Source: Vibrio ulleungensis (GTDB taxonomy: Bacteria > Pseudomonadota > Gammaproteobacteria > Enterobacterales > Vibrionaceae). Taken from it: a stretch of DNA of 64,000 nucleotides. Every line of letters begins with the position of its first letter. Position 1 is the first letter of the stretch. The stretch is taken from the NCBI RefSeq assembly GCF_016900875.1, contig NZ_JAFEUM010000002.1:310001-374000 (forward strand), given 5' to 3'. Below, piece after piece: positions 23,660-33,071 of the stretch. The notes below the pieces were generated by a model. The model had not been told where the DNA came from, did no database searches, and was given only the letters and a program-made list of their open reading frames with translations. The position numbers and the translations under genes are program-made.

Positions 23660-24751
23660 ATGAAGGACTATTCTATGCAACTGAAAAAATGGTTAACTGC
23701 CACAGCGGTTTCCTTAGCAACGTTATATTCTGGGCAGCTATTGGCAGACGATCCGCTTAAAGTGGGTTTTGTCTATGTCGGTCCCGTCGGTGACCACGGT
23801 TGGAGTTATGAGCACGACCTTGGCCGTAAGGAAATGGAGCAGCACTTTGCTGGCAAAGTTGAAACCACATACGTAGAAAACGTCCCCGAAGGTGCTGACG
23901 CCGAGCGAGTGATCACTCAATTAGCAAAATCAGGACACGATGTCATTTTTACAACCTCTTTTGGCTTTATGAACCCAACACTTAAAGCATCTAAGCGTTT
24001 TCCTGATGTCACCTTTGAGCACGCTACTGGGTATAAGCGTAGCGACAATCTGTCGACGTATGCACTGCGTACCTACGAGGGTCGTTACGTCTCGGGTGTT
24101 GCGGCAGGAATGACCACTAAAACCAATACCATTGGCTACATCGCCTCTTTCCCGATCCCAGAAGTGATCCGCGATATTAACTCGGTGTATATGGGTGCAA
24201 AAAGCGTCAACCCTGATATCGAAATCAAAATTGTATGGGTAAATACTTGGTATGACCCAGGTAAAGAGTCCGACGCAGCTAACGCGCTGATGGATCAAGG
24301 CGTTGACGTCATTTTACAGCACACCGACAGCCCAGCACCGCTGATTGCGGCCGAAAAACGCGGCGTGATGGGTATTGGTCAAGCATCTGATATGAGTTCG
24401 TTTGCGCCAAAATCGCACATGTTCTCAGTGCGTGATGTTTGGGCTCCACACTACATTCGAACTGTCGAAGAAGTCATGAGCGATAGCTGGGCACCGGAAG
24501 ATTACTGGGGTGGATTTGCTGATGACATTTTGCAGATTGTCTCTATCAATCCTGATCTTCCAGCCGAGCTGAAAGAAGCCATTGATTCAACCCACAAGTT
24601 GATTAAATCTGGCGAGTTCCATCCGTTTACCGGTCCAATCAAGGACAATCAAGGAAACGAAGTGGTTCCTGCAGGTCACACTTTAACCGATAACGAGTTA
24701 GCCGGTGTGAACTGGTACGTTGAAGGCATCGACGCCACTATTCCTAACTAA
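23660..24751 (+). CDS. BMP-family ABC transporter substrate-binding protein
   Basis: A 363-aa periplasmic binding protein of the basic membrane protein (Bmp/TmpC) family, which bind nucleosides or purines. A Sec signal peptide is visible (KKW, a hydrophobic run, and cleavage after GQLLA). The mature protein starts DDPLKVGFVYVGPVGDHGW, the family hallmark; further conserved parts are TTSFGFMNPTL and YEGRYVSGVAAGM. The ATG at 23660 has GGAG 6-7 nt upstream; longer starts add nothing. It is separated from the permeases by a terminator and own promoter, which allows higher expression of the binding protein. Confidence 0.88.
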   Translation: MKDYSMQLKKWLTATAVSLATLYSGQLLADDPLKVGFVYVGPVGDHGWSYEHDLGRKEMEQHFAGKVETTYVENVPEGADAERVITQLAKSGHDVIFTTSFGFMNPTLKASKRFPDVTFEHATGYKRSDNLSTYALRTYEGRYVSGVAAGMTTKTNTIGYIASFPIPEVIRDINSVYMGAKSVNPDIEIKIVWVNTWYDPGKESDAANALMDQGVDVILQHTDSPAPLIAAEKRGVMGIGQASDMSSFAPKSHMFSVRDVWAPHYIRTVEEVMSDSWAPEDYWGGFADDILQIVSINPDLPAELKEAIDSTHKLIKSGEFHPFTGPIKDNQGNEVVPAGHTLTDNELAGVNWYVEGIDATIPN

Positions 24752-24759
24752 CCCCCTTT

Positions 24760-24802
24760 AGCTCACCGGTTGAACCAAACAGGTTCAGCGGTGAGCTTTT
24801 TT
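24760..24802 (+). terminator. Rho-independent terminator after bmp
   Basis: A long hairpin formed by AGCTCACCG-GTTGAACC and GGTTCAGC-GGTGAGCT, with a small internal mismatch and short loop, ends in T6. It separates bmp from xdhA. Confidence 0.85.
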
Positions 24803-24814
24803 ATAACCAATAAA

Positions 24815-24830
24815 TTGACCAATTGGACAG
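24815..24830 (+). promoter_or_regulatory. RutR-like operator upstream of xdhA
   Basis: TTGACCAATTGGACAG has a perfect left half and a slightly degenerate right half. It lies 27 bp before the xdhA ATG. TTGG is followed after 10 nt by AA instead of GC, so the sigma-54 promoter seen at the three sister sites is not preserved here; another promoter type is likely. Confidence 0.6.
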
Positions 24831-24856
24831 CTTTTTAAAACGTTAGGAAAACCATA

Positions 24857-26275
24857 ATGTTAGAGATCATGTTTAACGACCAGATACAGGTTATTAATGG
24901 AGCCACAGCCGATACCATGCTGCTCGCCTATTTGCGTGAGCAACAAGGGCTCACAGGCACCAAAGAAGGGTGTGGCAGTGGCGATTGTGGTGCCTGCACC
25001 GTTGTTATGGTCGAGTTGGCTGACGCCTCATCAAACAATCTGCGTTATCAACAGATCAATGCGTGCATTACCCCGTTGCACGCCTTACATGGTAAACAAG
25101 TCCTAACGGTTGAGTATTTAAAGCAAAGCGACAATTTGCATCCAATTCAGCAAATTTTGGTCGACAAACACGCCACTCAATGCGGTTTTTGTACGCCAGG
25201 GATCGTCATGTCTTTGTTTGCCCTTGCAGCGCAAAAAAGCAAAACCGAACATCCCTTAGATTATTTGGCAGGAAATCTGTGTCGCTGCACCGGTTATGGA
25301 CCAATCATTGACGCTGCTAACGCCATTAATGAACTGGAGCCTAGCGCTGTTGATCTCGAAAAAGAAGCCGCAGCTATTCACTGGATGCAGCACTGTGAAC
25401 CCCTTTCACTGCCTCATTACCAAACACCGACAAGCCGCCTCGATCTCGCAAAAGCCATAAAACAACATCCAGACGCGCGCTTTGTCGCTGGAGGTACAGA
25501 TCTGGCCTTAGAGATCACGCAACAACTTAACGACATTTCGCAATTTATCGACCTAACACAGGTCGATGATTTAGGTTCCATCACCGAGCACAGCACCTAC
25601 TGGCGAGTGGGGGCTGCCGTTCCGTTGGTTAAAGTACACGCTTTTTTCAATACCCACTTTCCAACCACCAACGAAGTATTTGAGCGTTTAGGCAGTTTAA
25701 CCATTCGCAACCGCGCCACACTCGGAGGCAGTCTTAGTCACGCCTCCCCCATTGGTGATATTGCGCCTCTTTTGATCAGTTTATCGGGCAAGGTAGAAGT
25801 GGATGATGGACAAACGAAGCAGCTGTTTAAGACCGAAGACTACATTACCGGCTACCGTGAAACACGCTTAAAACCCGGCCAATGGGTGAGCGCCATACAT
25901 CTGCCCAAACCCAACCTGAATCAGCAACACCGAATTTATAAAGTCAGCAAACGTTTTGAAGATGATATTTCGACGGTCGTGCTCGGCATCAATTTAGCGA
26001 TTGGAAATGATCGCCGTATTAAGCAGTGCTGCATCGCGGCAGGTGGCGTGGCGGCCCGCTCTGTTCGCCTGGCTCCGCTTGAGTCGATCATGTTGGGCAG
26101 CGAATTTAGTCAAACGCTGGTTAACCGAGTGAAGTCTGCTATTCCAGAGATCGTTCACCCACTGTCCGATGTAAGAGGCAGTGCTCAGTATCGGATTCAA
26201 CTGCTGCAAAGCCTAATACAACGATTCTATTTCGAGTGCCACTCTATCGATACGAGGTTAAGCCAACATGCGTAA
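24857..26275 (+). CDS. xdhA: Xanthine dehydrogenase small subunit (2Fe-2S and FAD)
   Basis: A 472-aa subunit carrying the plant-type ferredoxin domain (Cys at 39, 44, 47 in GCGSGDCGAC, and 70), the second 2Fe-2S domain (CGFC at 109-112 and CRC at 142-144) and a C-terminal FAD domain (FVAGGTDLALE; TIRNRATLGGSLSHASP). It passes electrons from the molybdenum site to FAD and NAD during hypoxanthine and xanthine oxidation. It is the first gene of the operon and overlaps xdhB by 8 bp (ATGCGTAA). All cluster ligands are present. Confidence 0.93.
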   Translation: MLEIMFNDQIQVINGATADTMLLAYLREQQGLTGTKEGCGSGDCGACTVVMVELADASSNNLRYQQINACITPLHALHGKQVLTVEYLKQSDNLHPIQQILVDKHATQCGFCTPGIVMSLFALAAQKSKTEHPLDYLAGNLCRCTGYGPIIDAANAINELEPSAVDLEKEAAAIHWMQHCEPLSLPHYQTPTSRLDLAKAIKQHPDARFVAGGTDLALEITQQLNDISQFIDLTQVDDLGSITEHSTYWRVGAAVPLVKVHAFFNTHFPTTNEVFERLGSLTIRNRATLGGSLSHASPIGDIAPLLISLSGKVEVDDGQTKQLFKTEDYITGYRETRLKPGQWVSAIHLPKPNLNQQHRIYKVSKRFEDDISTVVLGINLAIGNDRRIKQCCIAAGGVAARSVRLAPLESIMLGSEFSQTLVNRVKSAIPEIVHPLSDVRGSAQYRIQLLQSLIQRFYFECHSIDTRLSQHA

Positions 26276-28685
26276 ACTTACTCCTCCTGCAAATTCTACT
26301 GCTTCCACTGAAGCGACAACGTCATGGAAAGTGGTAGGCAAAAGCAAACACCATGAAAGCGCCATCAAACAGACCCGTGGCGACGCGCTTTTTATTGACG
26401 ACATTGTGCTACCAGCTGGCGCTTTACATGCGGCCGTGGTGGTCAGTGACGTGGCAAAAGGTGTGATTCAATCCATCGATTTAAGCGCCGTTGAGCAGCA
26501 CCCCGATGTAGTGAAAGTACTAACGGCCGCTGATATACCAGGAAAATCGGATATTGGCCCCATCTTCGAGGGTGATCCACTGCTTGCTGATGGTCAGATT
26601 AAATATCACAGTCAGCCCATTGCTTTAGTTCTCGCAACCTCTCACCGCAGCGCTTGGCAGGCGGCAAAGCTCGCGTCGATCACACTCATGGATCAACCTG
26701 CATCCGTGGCATTCGACAGCGCCGAGCGAGAGCCACACATATTGCCAGCCCGACAATTTATCACGCCAAACCACATCGAAACATCCAGCGAAGGGCACAG
26801 CGACACGTCAAGTGCTGACGACGTTATCATCAATTCCTCTCTGTCGATTGGCGGCCAAGAACATTTCTACCTTGAAGGTCAAATTAGTTTGGCGATGCCA
26901 AGCGAAGACCGCGGGATATTTGTTCGCAGTTCTAGTCAGCACCCAACCGAGGTACAAACTCTAGTCGCTGAAGTTCTTGGGATCCCTTTTAATCAGGTCA
27001 CCGTCGATATGAGGCGAATGGGCGGCGGATTTGGTGGCAAAGAGTCGCAAGCTGCTCAATGGGCGTGTCTTGCCAGCTTAGGCGTCCACCATACTGGTAA
27101 AGCAGTAAAAATGCGTTTGCCTCGCGGCATGGATATGTCCATGACCGGTAAGCGCCACCCTTTTCACAACCACTATCAACTGTCCGCAAGCTCAGAAGGT
27201 GTCATCAATAGCGCATCGATTACAGTAAATGGATTATGCGGTCACTCGGCGGACCTATCCGGCGCTATTGTTGACCGAGCCATGTTTCACGCTGACAACG
27301 CCTACTACCTCAATAAAGCGACGATCACCGGAAACCGATTAGCGACCGACACCGTGTCGCATACCGCCTTTAGAGGATTTGGTGGTCCACAAGGAATGAT
27401 CACCATCGAAGCGGCGATGCAACACTTAGCGATCGCGACAGGCAAAGATGCATTAGATATTCGTCTCGCTAACCTCTATCGAGACGACAAAAACATCACC
27501 CCCTATGGTCAGGAGGTGGAACAAACCAACGAAATGAAAGCGATCATCGAGCAGCTTGAACAGAGCGCCATTTATCGCAAGCGACGTCTGGCTATTCAGC
27601 AGTGGAATAAAACCAACCCAGTACTTAAAAAAGGACTCGCACTCACCCCCGTCAAATTCGGCATTTCATTTACTGCTACCCATTTAAATCAAGCTGGAGC
27701 GCTGGTTCACGTCTACACCGATGGCAGTGTTCAGGTATCTCACGGCGGTACGGAAATGGGTCAAGGATTGCATACCAAGGTGGGGCAAATTGTGGCTCAA
27801 ACATTAGGGATCGACTATCAACACATTTTGGTGACGTCGACGCGCACCGATAAAGTGCCTAACACCTCGCCCACTGCGGCGTCATCAGGCGCCGATCTCA
27901 ATGGAATGGCTGCGCACAATGCCGCCAAAACGATTAAAGAGCGTTTGATCAATTTTGCTCAGCAGCACTACAAACTCAGCGAGCCCATTGAGATTGTTGC
28001 GGATGAGCTCGTGAGTGGAGAATTCAGACTCTCGTGGCACAAGCTTGTCCAAGAGGCTTACTTTGCCCGCGTATCACTTTCTAGCAATGGCTTCTACAAA
28101 ACCCCAAAAATTTGGTTTGATATGGAAAAATCGGTGGGTCGACCTTTTTTCTACTTCTCATTAGGCGCGTCATGCAGTGAAGTCACCATCGATACACTCA
28201 CTGGTGAAATGCAAGTAGACCGAGTCGACATTGTGCATGACGTGGGTAACAGCCTTAACCCAGCCCTAGACTATGGTCAAATAGAAGGCGCCTTTATTCA
28301 AGGTATGGGCTGGCTCACAACCGAGGATTTGCGCTGGGACGACAGTGGTAAACTCGCCAGCAATAGTCCGATGAACTATAAAATTCCCACCATTGGTGAC
28401 TACCCAGCACAACTCAATATTTCACTGAGTGAACACGCCAATCCGGAACATAGTATTTACCGCTCTAAAGCGGTAGGTGAGCCGCCCTTTATGCATGCCA
28501 TTAGCGTGTGGTGCGCCGTCTACGACGCCATTGGTTCGATCAGCGATCACACTATTGCTCCTAAGCTGCAAGCCCCCGCGACGGGTGAACAAATCTTGCA
28601 GCAATGCATGGCTCAGTATGAACAAATAGGTTACACGCGCGCCGAGGTTAAATCCACGGACTCGCGAGCTAAGGAGTGGGTATGA
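26268..28685 (+). CDS. xdhB: Xanthine dehydrogenase large, molybdopterin-binding subunit
   Basis: An 805-aa molybdenum-cofactor subunit. MRRMGGGFGGKESQ and HTAFRGFGGPQG form cofactor-binding loops, GTEMGQGLHTK is a further pterin contact, and SKAVGEPPFMH includes the catalytic Glu. The purine-positioning Arg is likely in the FRGFGGP region. Together with XdhA it converts hypoxanthine to xanthine and xanthine to urate in the cytosol. It overlaps xdhA by 8 bp and xdhC by 4 bp (ATGA). Confidence 0.93.
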   Translation: MRKLTPPANSTASTEATTSWKVVGKSKHHESAIKQTRGDALFIDDIVLPAGALHAAVVVSDVAKGVIQSIDLSAVEQHPDVVKVLTAADIPGKSDIGPIFEGDPLLADGQIKYHSQPIALVLATSHRSAWQAAKLASITLMDQPASVAFDSAEREPHILPARQFITPNHIETSSEGHSDTSSADDVIINSSLSIGGQEHFYLEGQISLAMPSEDRGIFVRSSSQHPTEVQTLVAEVLGIPFNQVTVDMRRMGGGFGGKESQAAQWACLASLGVHHTGKAVKMRLPRGMDMSMTGKRHPFHNHYQLSASSEGVINSASITVNGLCGHSADLSGAIVDRAMFHADNAYYLNKATITGNRLATDTVSHTAFRGFGGPQGMITIEAAMQHLAIATGKDALDIRLANLYRDDKNITPYGQEVEQTNEMKAIIEQLEQSAIYRKRRLAIQQWNKTNPVLKKGLALTPVKFGISFTATHLNQAGALVHVYTDGSVQVSHGGTEMGQGLHTKVGQIVAQTLGIDYQHILVTSTRTDKVPNTSPTAASSGADLNGMAAHNAAKTIKERLINFAQQHYKLSEPIEIVADELVSGEFRLSWHKLVQEAYFARVSLSSNGFYKTPKIWFDMEKSVGRPFFYFSLGASCSEVTIDTLTGEMQVDRVDIVHDVGNSLNPALDYGQIEGAFIQGMGWLTTEDLRWDDSGKLASNSPMNYKIPTIGDYPAQLNISLSEHANPEHSIYRSKAVGEPPFMHAISVWCAVYDAIGSISDHTIAPKLQAPATGEQILQQCMAQYEQIGYTRAEVKSTDSRAKEWV

Positions 28686-29665
28686 ATACACTAAAGCCCC
28701 AACCGTTACATTCCCCTTCCCTTTCCTGGCTAGAGGCGTGTCAGTGGTTGGAATTAGAGGCGCAAGCTTATTGCATCGCCACCGTTATCGCGCATATGGG
28801 ATCCGTGCCAAGAGACAGTGGCAGTAAAATTGTGATCACCGAGTCGAGTCAGTATGACACGCTAGGCGGCGGTAACTTAGAGCACCAGATCATTAATCAT
28901 GCTCGGGAGCAATTAACCCATCGCCTCAGTGAGCCCAACGCCAATCAGACGGAAATCATCCGCTTTGCGCTCACCGCCGACTTAGCGCAGTGTTGCGGGG
29001 GAGCGGTTCAAGTACTGCTTGAGTATTTCAATACCGCGCCCCAAAGGGTCGCTCTCTTTGGCGCAGGCCATGTTGGTCAAGCTTTATGCACTATATTGGC
29101 GAAACTGCCTTGCGCCGTCACCGTCTACGATCACAGAGACGATTGGTTGTCGACGTGCAGCGCACTGGGTGTGGCCACGCAGTCTTTTAACTGCGCAGAG
29201 TCCGCGATACGGGGATTACCCAATAATACCTTGGTGGTGATCATGACCCATGATCACGCTCTCGATTACGAACTGGCAGAACAAGCTTTACAAAACCCTC
29301 GCCTTCCCTTTGTGGGACTTATTGGCTCTGCGTCTAAAAACCAGCGATTTCGCTATCGCTTAAACCAGTCATTGGACAATAGCCAACTGCTTGAAAAGTT
29401 AACCTGCCCTATTGGACATCCCGACATCAAAGGCAAATTGCCAATGCAAGTTGCAGTTTCGGTAGCGGCTCAGTTGATGCAGCAATTTGAGAAAAATCGC
29501 CCGCTAACACACGAGCCAACATCCACTGCGAAGCTAAACACCGCTGAGCAAGTCTCCTCTAAGCAAGTCACCTCGAAGAAAGCAAACGAGCTCCAATGGC
29601 AACAGGCCAATCTGGCGCGCAAGCAAATAGCGGCGATGCCTTTGGAGGGAAGTAACCATGGATAA
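28682..29665 (+). CDS. xdhC: Xanthine dehydrogenase accessory protein XdhC
   Basis: A 327-aa protein of the XdhC/CoxI family that loads sulfurated molybdenum cofactor onto XdhB. The N-terminal region has HMGSVPRDSGSKIVIT and GGNLEHQIINHA; LAQCCGGAVQVLLEYF includes the conserved CCGG. A Rossmann part follows (VALFGAGHVGQALC; FVGLIGSASKN). The ATG at 28682 overlaps the xdhB stop and has AAGGAG 8 nt upstream. The C-terminal 60 residues are hydrophilic and repetitive (SSKQVTSKKANE) and look like a linker or tail. The next gene overlaps by 8 bp. Confidence 0.9.
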   Translation: MNTLKPQPLHSPSLSWLEACQWLELEAQAYCIATVIAHMGSVPRDSGSKIVITESSQYDTLGGGNLEHQIINHAREQLTHRLSEPNANQTEIIRFALTADLAQCCGGAVQVLLEYFNTAPQRVALFGAGHVGQALCTILAKLPCAVTVYDHRDDWLSTCSALGVATQSFNCAESAIRGLPNNTLVVIMTHDHALDYELAEQALQNPRLPFVGLIGSASKNQRFRYRLNQSLDNSQLLEKLTCPIGHPDIKGKLPMQVAVSVAAQLMQQFEKNRPLTHEPTSTAKLNTAEQVSSKQVTSKKANELQWQQANLARKQIAAMPLEGSNHG

Positions 29666-30182
29666 TCCACTGCCTATCACTGACGACATGGTCTTTATCG
29701 ACCTAACCTGCGACCAACTGCAAACCGTTTGCAGCAGTGCGCATTGGCAACAGGTTATGGGGCAAAAAGCGCCATTTGTGAGTCGAGAGCACCTTATAAA
29801 ATCGGCAACGCAAGCGTTTGATGAGTTATCACGAAAAGATTGGCTTGAAGCCTTCGCCGGGCACCCAATGATCGGCAATTTAGAATCACTCAAGAAAAAG
29901 TACGCCCAAGGGGCCGCTTTGAGTGAACAGGAGCAGTCTGGGACTAAAAGCGCCTCCGAGCATGAGCTGCGCTCATTACTCACCCTCAATCAAGATTATG
30001 TCGAGCGCTTTGGCTTTATATTTATCGTCTGCGCCACCGGTCAAAGCGCAGCCTCGATGCTGATAGAACTCAAACGACGCATTCGACGCGATGCTCAACA
30101 AGAATTTGACACAGCCACCACCGAGCAACGAAAAATTTCGATGATTAGACTCGATAACCTTATTTTGGAGACTCTAAAATGA
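29658..30182 (+). CDS. uraD: OHCU decarboxylase
   Basis: A 174-aa 2-oxo-4-hydroxy-4-carboxy-5-ureidoimidazoline decarboxylase, which converts OHCU to S-allantoin. The catalytic His is H69 in EAFAGHPMIG, and SEHELRSLLTLNQDYVERFGF is the conserved substrate-pocket region. Length is normal for the family. It overlaps xdhC by 8 bp and uraH by 4 bp, so it is tightly coupled. It is located between urate formation and allantoin opening, as the pathway requires. Confidence 0.92.
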   Translation: MDNPLPITDDMVFIDLTCDQLQTVCSSAHWQQVMGQKAPFVSREHLIKSATQAFDELSRKDWLEAFAGHPMIGNLESLKKKYAQGAALSEQEQSGTKSASEHELRSLLTLNQDYVERFGFIFIVCATGQSAASMLIELKRRIRRDAQQEFDTATTEQRKISMIRLDNLILETLK

Positions 30183-30541
30183 GCCAACAACCTACTGGCA
30201 AAAGTACTTCACTGCCGACCATCAGTTGTCATGTACTGGATACCGCACAAGGCTTGCCAGCACCAAACATTGACGTCTCGCTATTTGTGTTAGGCCAGCA
30301 GCAACCCATCGCCACTGGGATCACCGATATCGATGGCCGAGTCGTCCTTGATACCAGCAACCAGAGCATCGAAAGCAACACTTTACAGCTGCGATTTTAT
30401 ACCGCTGATTACTGCCTTGCGCAGTATAAGAGCGCCTTCTACCCGTTTGTCGATGTGCACTTTACCGTCGACCCAGAGCAGGGTTACCACATCCCATTAC
30501 TGTTATCGCCTTACGCGTACTCCACCTATCGAGGCAGTTAG
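30179..30541 (+). CDS. uraH: 5-Hydroxyisourate hydrolase (transthyretin-like)
   Basis: A 120-aa HIU hydrolase that opens 5-hydroxyisourate, the PuuD product, to OHCU. Hallmarks are SCHVLDTAQGLPAPN at the N-terminus (active-site His), the central FYPFVDVHFTV, and the C-terminal tetrapeptide YRGS. No signal peptide is seen, so the enzyme is cytosolic. It overlaps uraD by 4 bp; guaD starts 1 bp after its stop. Confidence 0.93.
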   Translation: MSQQPTGKSTSLPTISCHVLDTAQGLPAPNIDVSLFVLGQQQPIATGITDIDGRVVLDTSNQSIESNTLQLRFYTADYCLAQYKSAFYPFVDVHFTVDPEQGYHIPLLLSPYAYSTYRGS

Positions 30542-30542
30542 T

Positions 30543-31922
30543 ATGAACCAACAAATACATCGCGGCAGTTTACTGCACTTTCCAAAATCGACCATCGATC
30601 CGGCCAATAACTACCAATACATTAGCGACGGCGTATTGGTCGTCGAAAACGGTAGAATATGTCATATCGGTGAGGCAAAGGCGTTTTTTAGTGACCGCAC
30701 CAATCAGCAACGTCTTGAACAAGGCGAGGTTGAGTTACACAAAGGACTTCTATTGCCAGGGCTGATAGACAGCCATGTCCATTTCCCACAAATCGAAATG
30801 ATCGCAAGCTTTGGCAAGCAGCTTCTAGACTGGCTCAATGAATACACCTTCCCCACCGAAATGCAGTTTTCCAACCCGCATTACGCACAAGCGCAAGCAA
30901 GCTTTTTCGTGGAGCAGCTATTCGCTCACGGCACAACCACCGCCAGTATCTTCGCCACCGTTCACACCCAGTCGGTCGACGCTCTATTTGAAGCAGCTCA
31001 GCGGTATAACGCTCGTATGATTTGCGGCAAAGTATTGATGGACCGATTTTGCCCAGAGGCGTTACAAGACACTGCTGAAAGTGGCTATAGAGAGAGTAAG
31101 ACGCTGATTGAACGTTGGCACAAACAAGGTCGCGCTTTGTACGCAATTACCCCTCGCTTTGCGCCTACCAGCAGCCCAGAGCAGTTAGCCAAAGCCGGTC
31201 AATTAGCCAATGAGCACCCAGACACTTTCATCCAAACCCACCTAAGTGAAAATCTCGGTGAAGTAGAATGGATCAAAGAGCTTTATCCAAGTTGCCCCGA
31301 ATACTTAGGCGTGTACGAACGCTACGATCTTGTACGCGACCGCGCGCTATTTGGGCATGCCATTCACTTAAACTCCCGTGAATATACAGCGCTATCACGT
31401 TCAGGCGCTAGCGTCAGTTTTTGCCCCTCGTCCAACTTATTTTTAGGCAGTGGTCTGTTTGATTATGGCGCAATGCAAGACCATAACATTCCGGTGTCTA
31501 TTGCCAGTGATGTTGGCGCAGGAACCAGCCTTAGCTTATTTGCCAATCAAGCGGACGCCTACAAAATTTGCCAGCTTCAATCACTGAGCCTAAACCCTTT
31601 CGAATCGCTTTACCTCTGTACTCAAGGGGCGGCGACTGCCATGGGACTTAGCGATCAGATTGGTAATTTGAACGCTGGCACAGAAGCCGATTTTATCGAA
31701 CTCGACTTAATGGCCACCCCAATGTTGCAGCAGCGATTAGTGCGCTGCAAAACCCTCGATGAGCAGCTTTTTGCCGCCATCACATTAGGCGATGAACGCC
31801 TGATCGAAAAAACCTACGTTAATGGACAACAAGTGTATCAAAAAGGAGCAACGTCATGTGGCCACAACTCTACGAGTGGATTGCACTCTTCATTAAATGG
31901 TTCCATGTCATCTGTGCGATAG
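30543..31922 (+). CDS. guaD: Guanine deaminase
   Basis: A 459-aa amidohydrolase that deaminates guanine to xanthine, feeding XDH. Zinc ligands are visible in LIDSHVHFPQ (H78, H80), later His in HLSEN and GHAIHLN, and the catalytic Asp in IASDVGAGTSLS. The start follows the uraH stop (TAGTATG). The last 22 residues (from about GATSCGHNS on) are encoded in the region that also encodes the start of puuD, a 67-bp overlap; this tail is not family-like and may be a recent extension. Confidence 0.9.
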   Translation: MNQQIHRGSLLHFPKSTIDPANNYQYISDGVLVVENGRICHIGEAKAFFSDRTNQQRLEQGEVELHKGLLLPGLIDSHVHFPQIEMIASFGKQLLDWLNEYTFPTEMQFSNPHYAQAQASFFVEQLFAHGTTTASIFATVHTQSVDALFEAAQRYNARMICGKVLMDRFCPEALQDTAESGYRESKTLIERWHKQGRALYAITPRFAPTSSPEQLAKAGQLANEHPDTFIQTHLSENLGEVEWIKELYPSCPEYLGVYERYDLVRDRALFGHAIHLNSREYTALSRSGASVSFCPSSNLFLGSGLFDYGAMQDHNIPVSIASDVGAGTSLSLFANQADAYKICQLQSLSLNPFESLYLCTQGAATAMGLSDQIGNLNAGTEADFIELDLMATPMLQQRLVRCKTLDEQLFAAITLGDERLIEKTYVNGQQVYQKGATSCGHNSTSGLHSSLNGSMSSVR

Positions 31923-33067
31923 CTTGGATTGGTGCGAGTTTTTACTTCACTTGGCTAGACAACAGCCTAAAAACCCCTCCGCAATGGAAACAAGATCGCG
32001 GCATTAAGGGCGATTTGTGGGCAGTGCACGGTGGTGGGTTTTACGAAGTGGCCAAATACCAAGCAGGCCCCAAAGAGATGCCTGAAACCTTGCATTGGTT
32101 TAAATGGGAAGCGTACACCACGTGGCTCACAGGGACTGCGCTGCTGGTCTGGATGTACTATTTCAACGCAGCGGCCTATTTGGTCGACCCACAAGTATTA
32201 GATCTCAGCGGCCCTCAAGCCATTGGCTTAGGGTTAGGCGCGATCCTTGTTGGGTTAATGACCTATGAAATCATATTGCGCTCACCACTGTCTCGCACAA
32301 AAATCTCGTTAATGGCAAGCTTAGTTATTGCAGGAACGCTGTTCTTTTACCTGTTCTGTCATGCATTTAGTGGGCGTGGCGCGTTCATTCATATGGGAGC
32401 GTTAATTGGCACCATTATGGCCAGTAACGTGTTCATTAGCATCATTCCGGGGCAACGAAAAATGGTGGCTCAGGTGGCGGCGAAGCAGCCCATCGACCCC
32501 AAACCAGGGCTTGAAGGAAAAAGACGCTCCATCCACAACAATTACTTTACCCTTCCGATCGTTTTTTTGATGATCAGCAATCACTACCCGATGGTGTATC
32601 AACATGCCAATAATTGGCTGGTGGGCATGGCAATTTTACTGCTTAGCGCATGGGTTCGGCACTATTTTAACCTAAAGCATTCGGGTCAAAAGCAGCCCTG
32701 GGTTGCCATAAGTGGTGTGACAGGATTGTGCGCGCTAGCGATAGCAGTGAGTTACCCAACCAACCACCCGCATTCTAATATGGCAACAGCTACGAAGCAG
32801 TCGTTGCCATCCACTGCCCTGACGGAGTCTCAGCAGGTGGTCATGACCATTATTGACCAGCGCTGCGTAAGCTGCCACAGCCAATCACCCAGTGATGACG
32901 TCTTTACCATTGCACCCGGAGGGGCAAAGTTTGATAATTGGCCGGAGATTGAACGCTGGGCACCACGAATATTAGCGCGCTCTGTTCATACTCAAGATAT
33001 GCCTTTTCTGAATAAAACCCAAATGACGCCGCAAGAAAGATTACAACTACAACAGCTACTGCAATAA
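31856..33067 (+). CDS. puuD: Membrane urate oxidase PuuD with C-terminal cytochrome c domain
   Basis: A 403-aa protein of the PuuD family. Residues 1-300 contain about eight hydrophobic segments (WFHVICAIAWIGASFYFTW; GGGFYEVAKYQ; HAFSGRGAFIHMGALIG; SNHYPMVYQ). The C-terminus, about residues 310-403, carries a CVSCH haem-c motif at 337-341 and a Met-containing distal region, which would face the periplasm. PuuD oxidises urate to 5-hydroxyisourate and passes electrons to the cytochrome c pool instead of making H2O2. Its ATG has AAAAGGAG upstream and lies inside the end of guaD. It is the last gene of the operon. Confidence 0.9.
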   Translation: MWPQLYEWIALFIKWFHVICAIAWIGASFYFTWLDNSLKTPPQWKQDRGIKGDLWAVHGGGFYEVAKYQAGPKEMPETLHWFKWEAYTTWLTGTALLVWMYYFNAAAYLVDPQVLDLSGPQAIGLGLGAILVGLMTYEIILRSPLSRTKISLMASLVIAGTLFFYLFCHAFSGRGAFIHMGALIGTIMASNVFISIIPGQRKMVAQVAAKQPIDPKPGLEGKRRSIHNNYFTLPIVFLMISNHYPMVYQHANNWLVGMAILLLSAWVRHYFNLKHSGQKQPWVAISGVTGLCALAIAVSYPTNHPHSNMATATKQSLPSTALTESQQVVMTIIDQRCVSCHSQSPSDDVFTIAPGGAKFDNWPEIERWAPRILARSVHTQDMPFLNKTQMTPQERLQLQQLLQ

Positions 33068-33071
33068 AAAT

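Noticed and set aside
23455..23760. 101-codon plus-strand open frame before bmp
   Set aside because: It covers the operator and sigma-54 promoter and runs into the bmp signal peptide in another frame. The Asn/Lys/Thr-rich translation is typical of AT-rich noncoding DNA.
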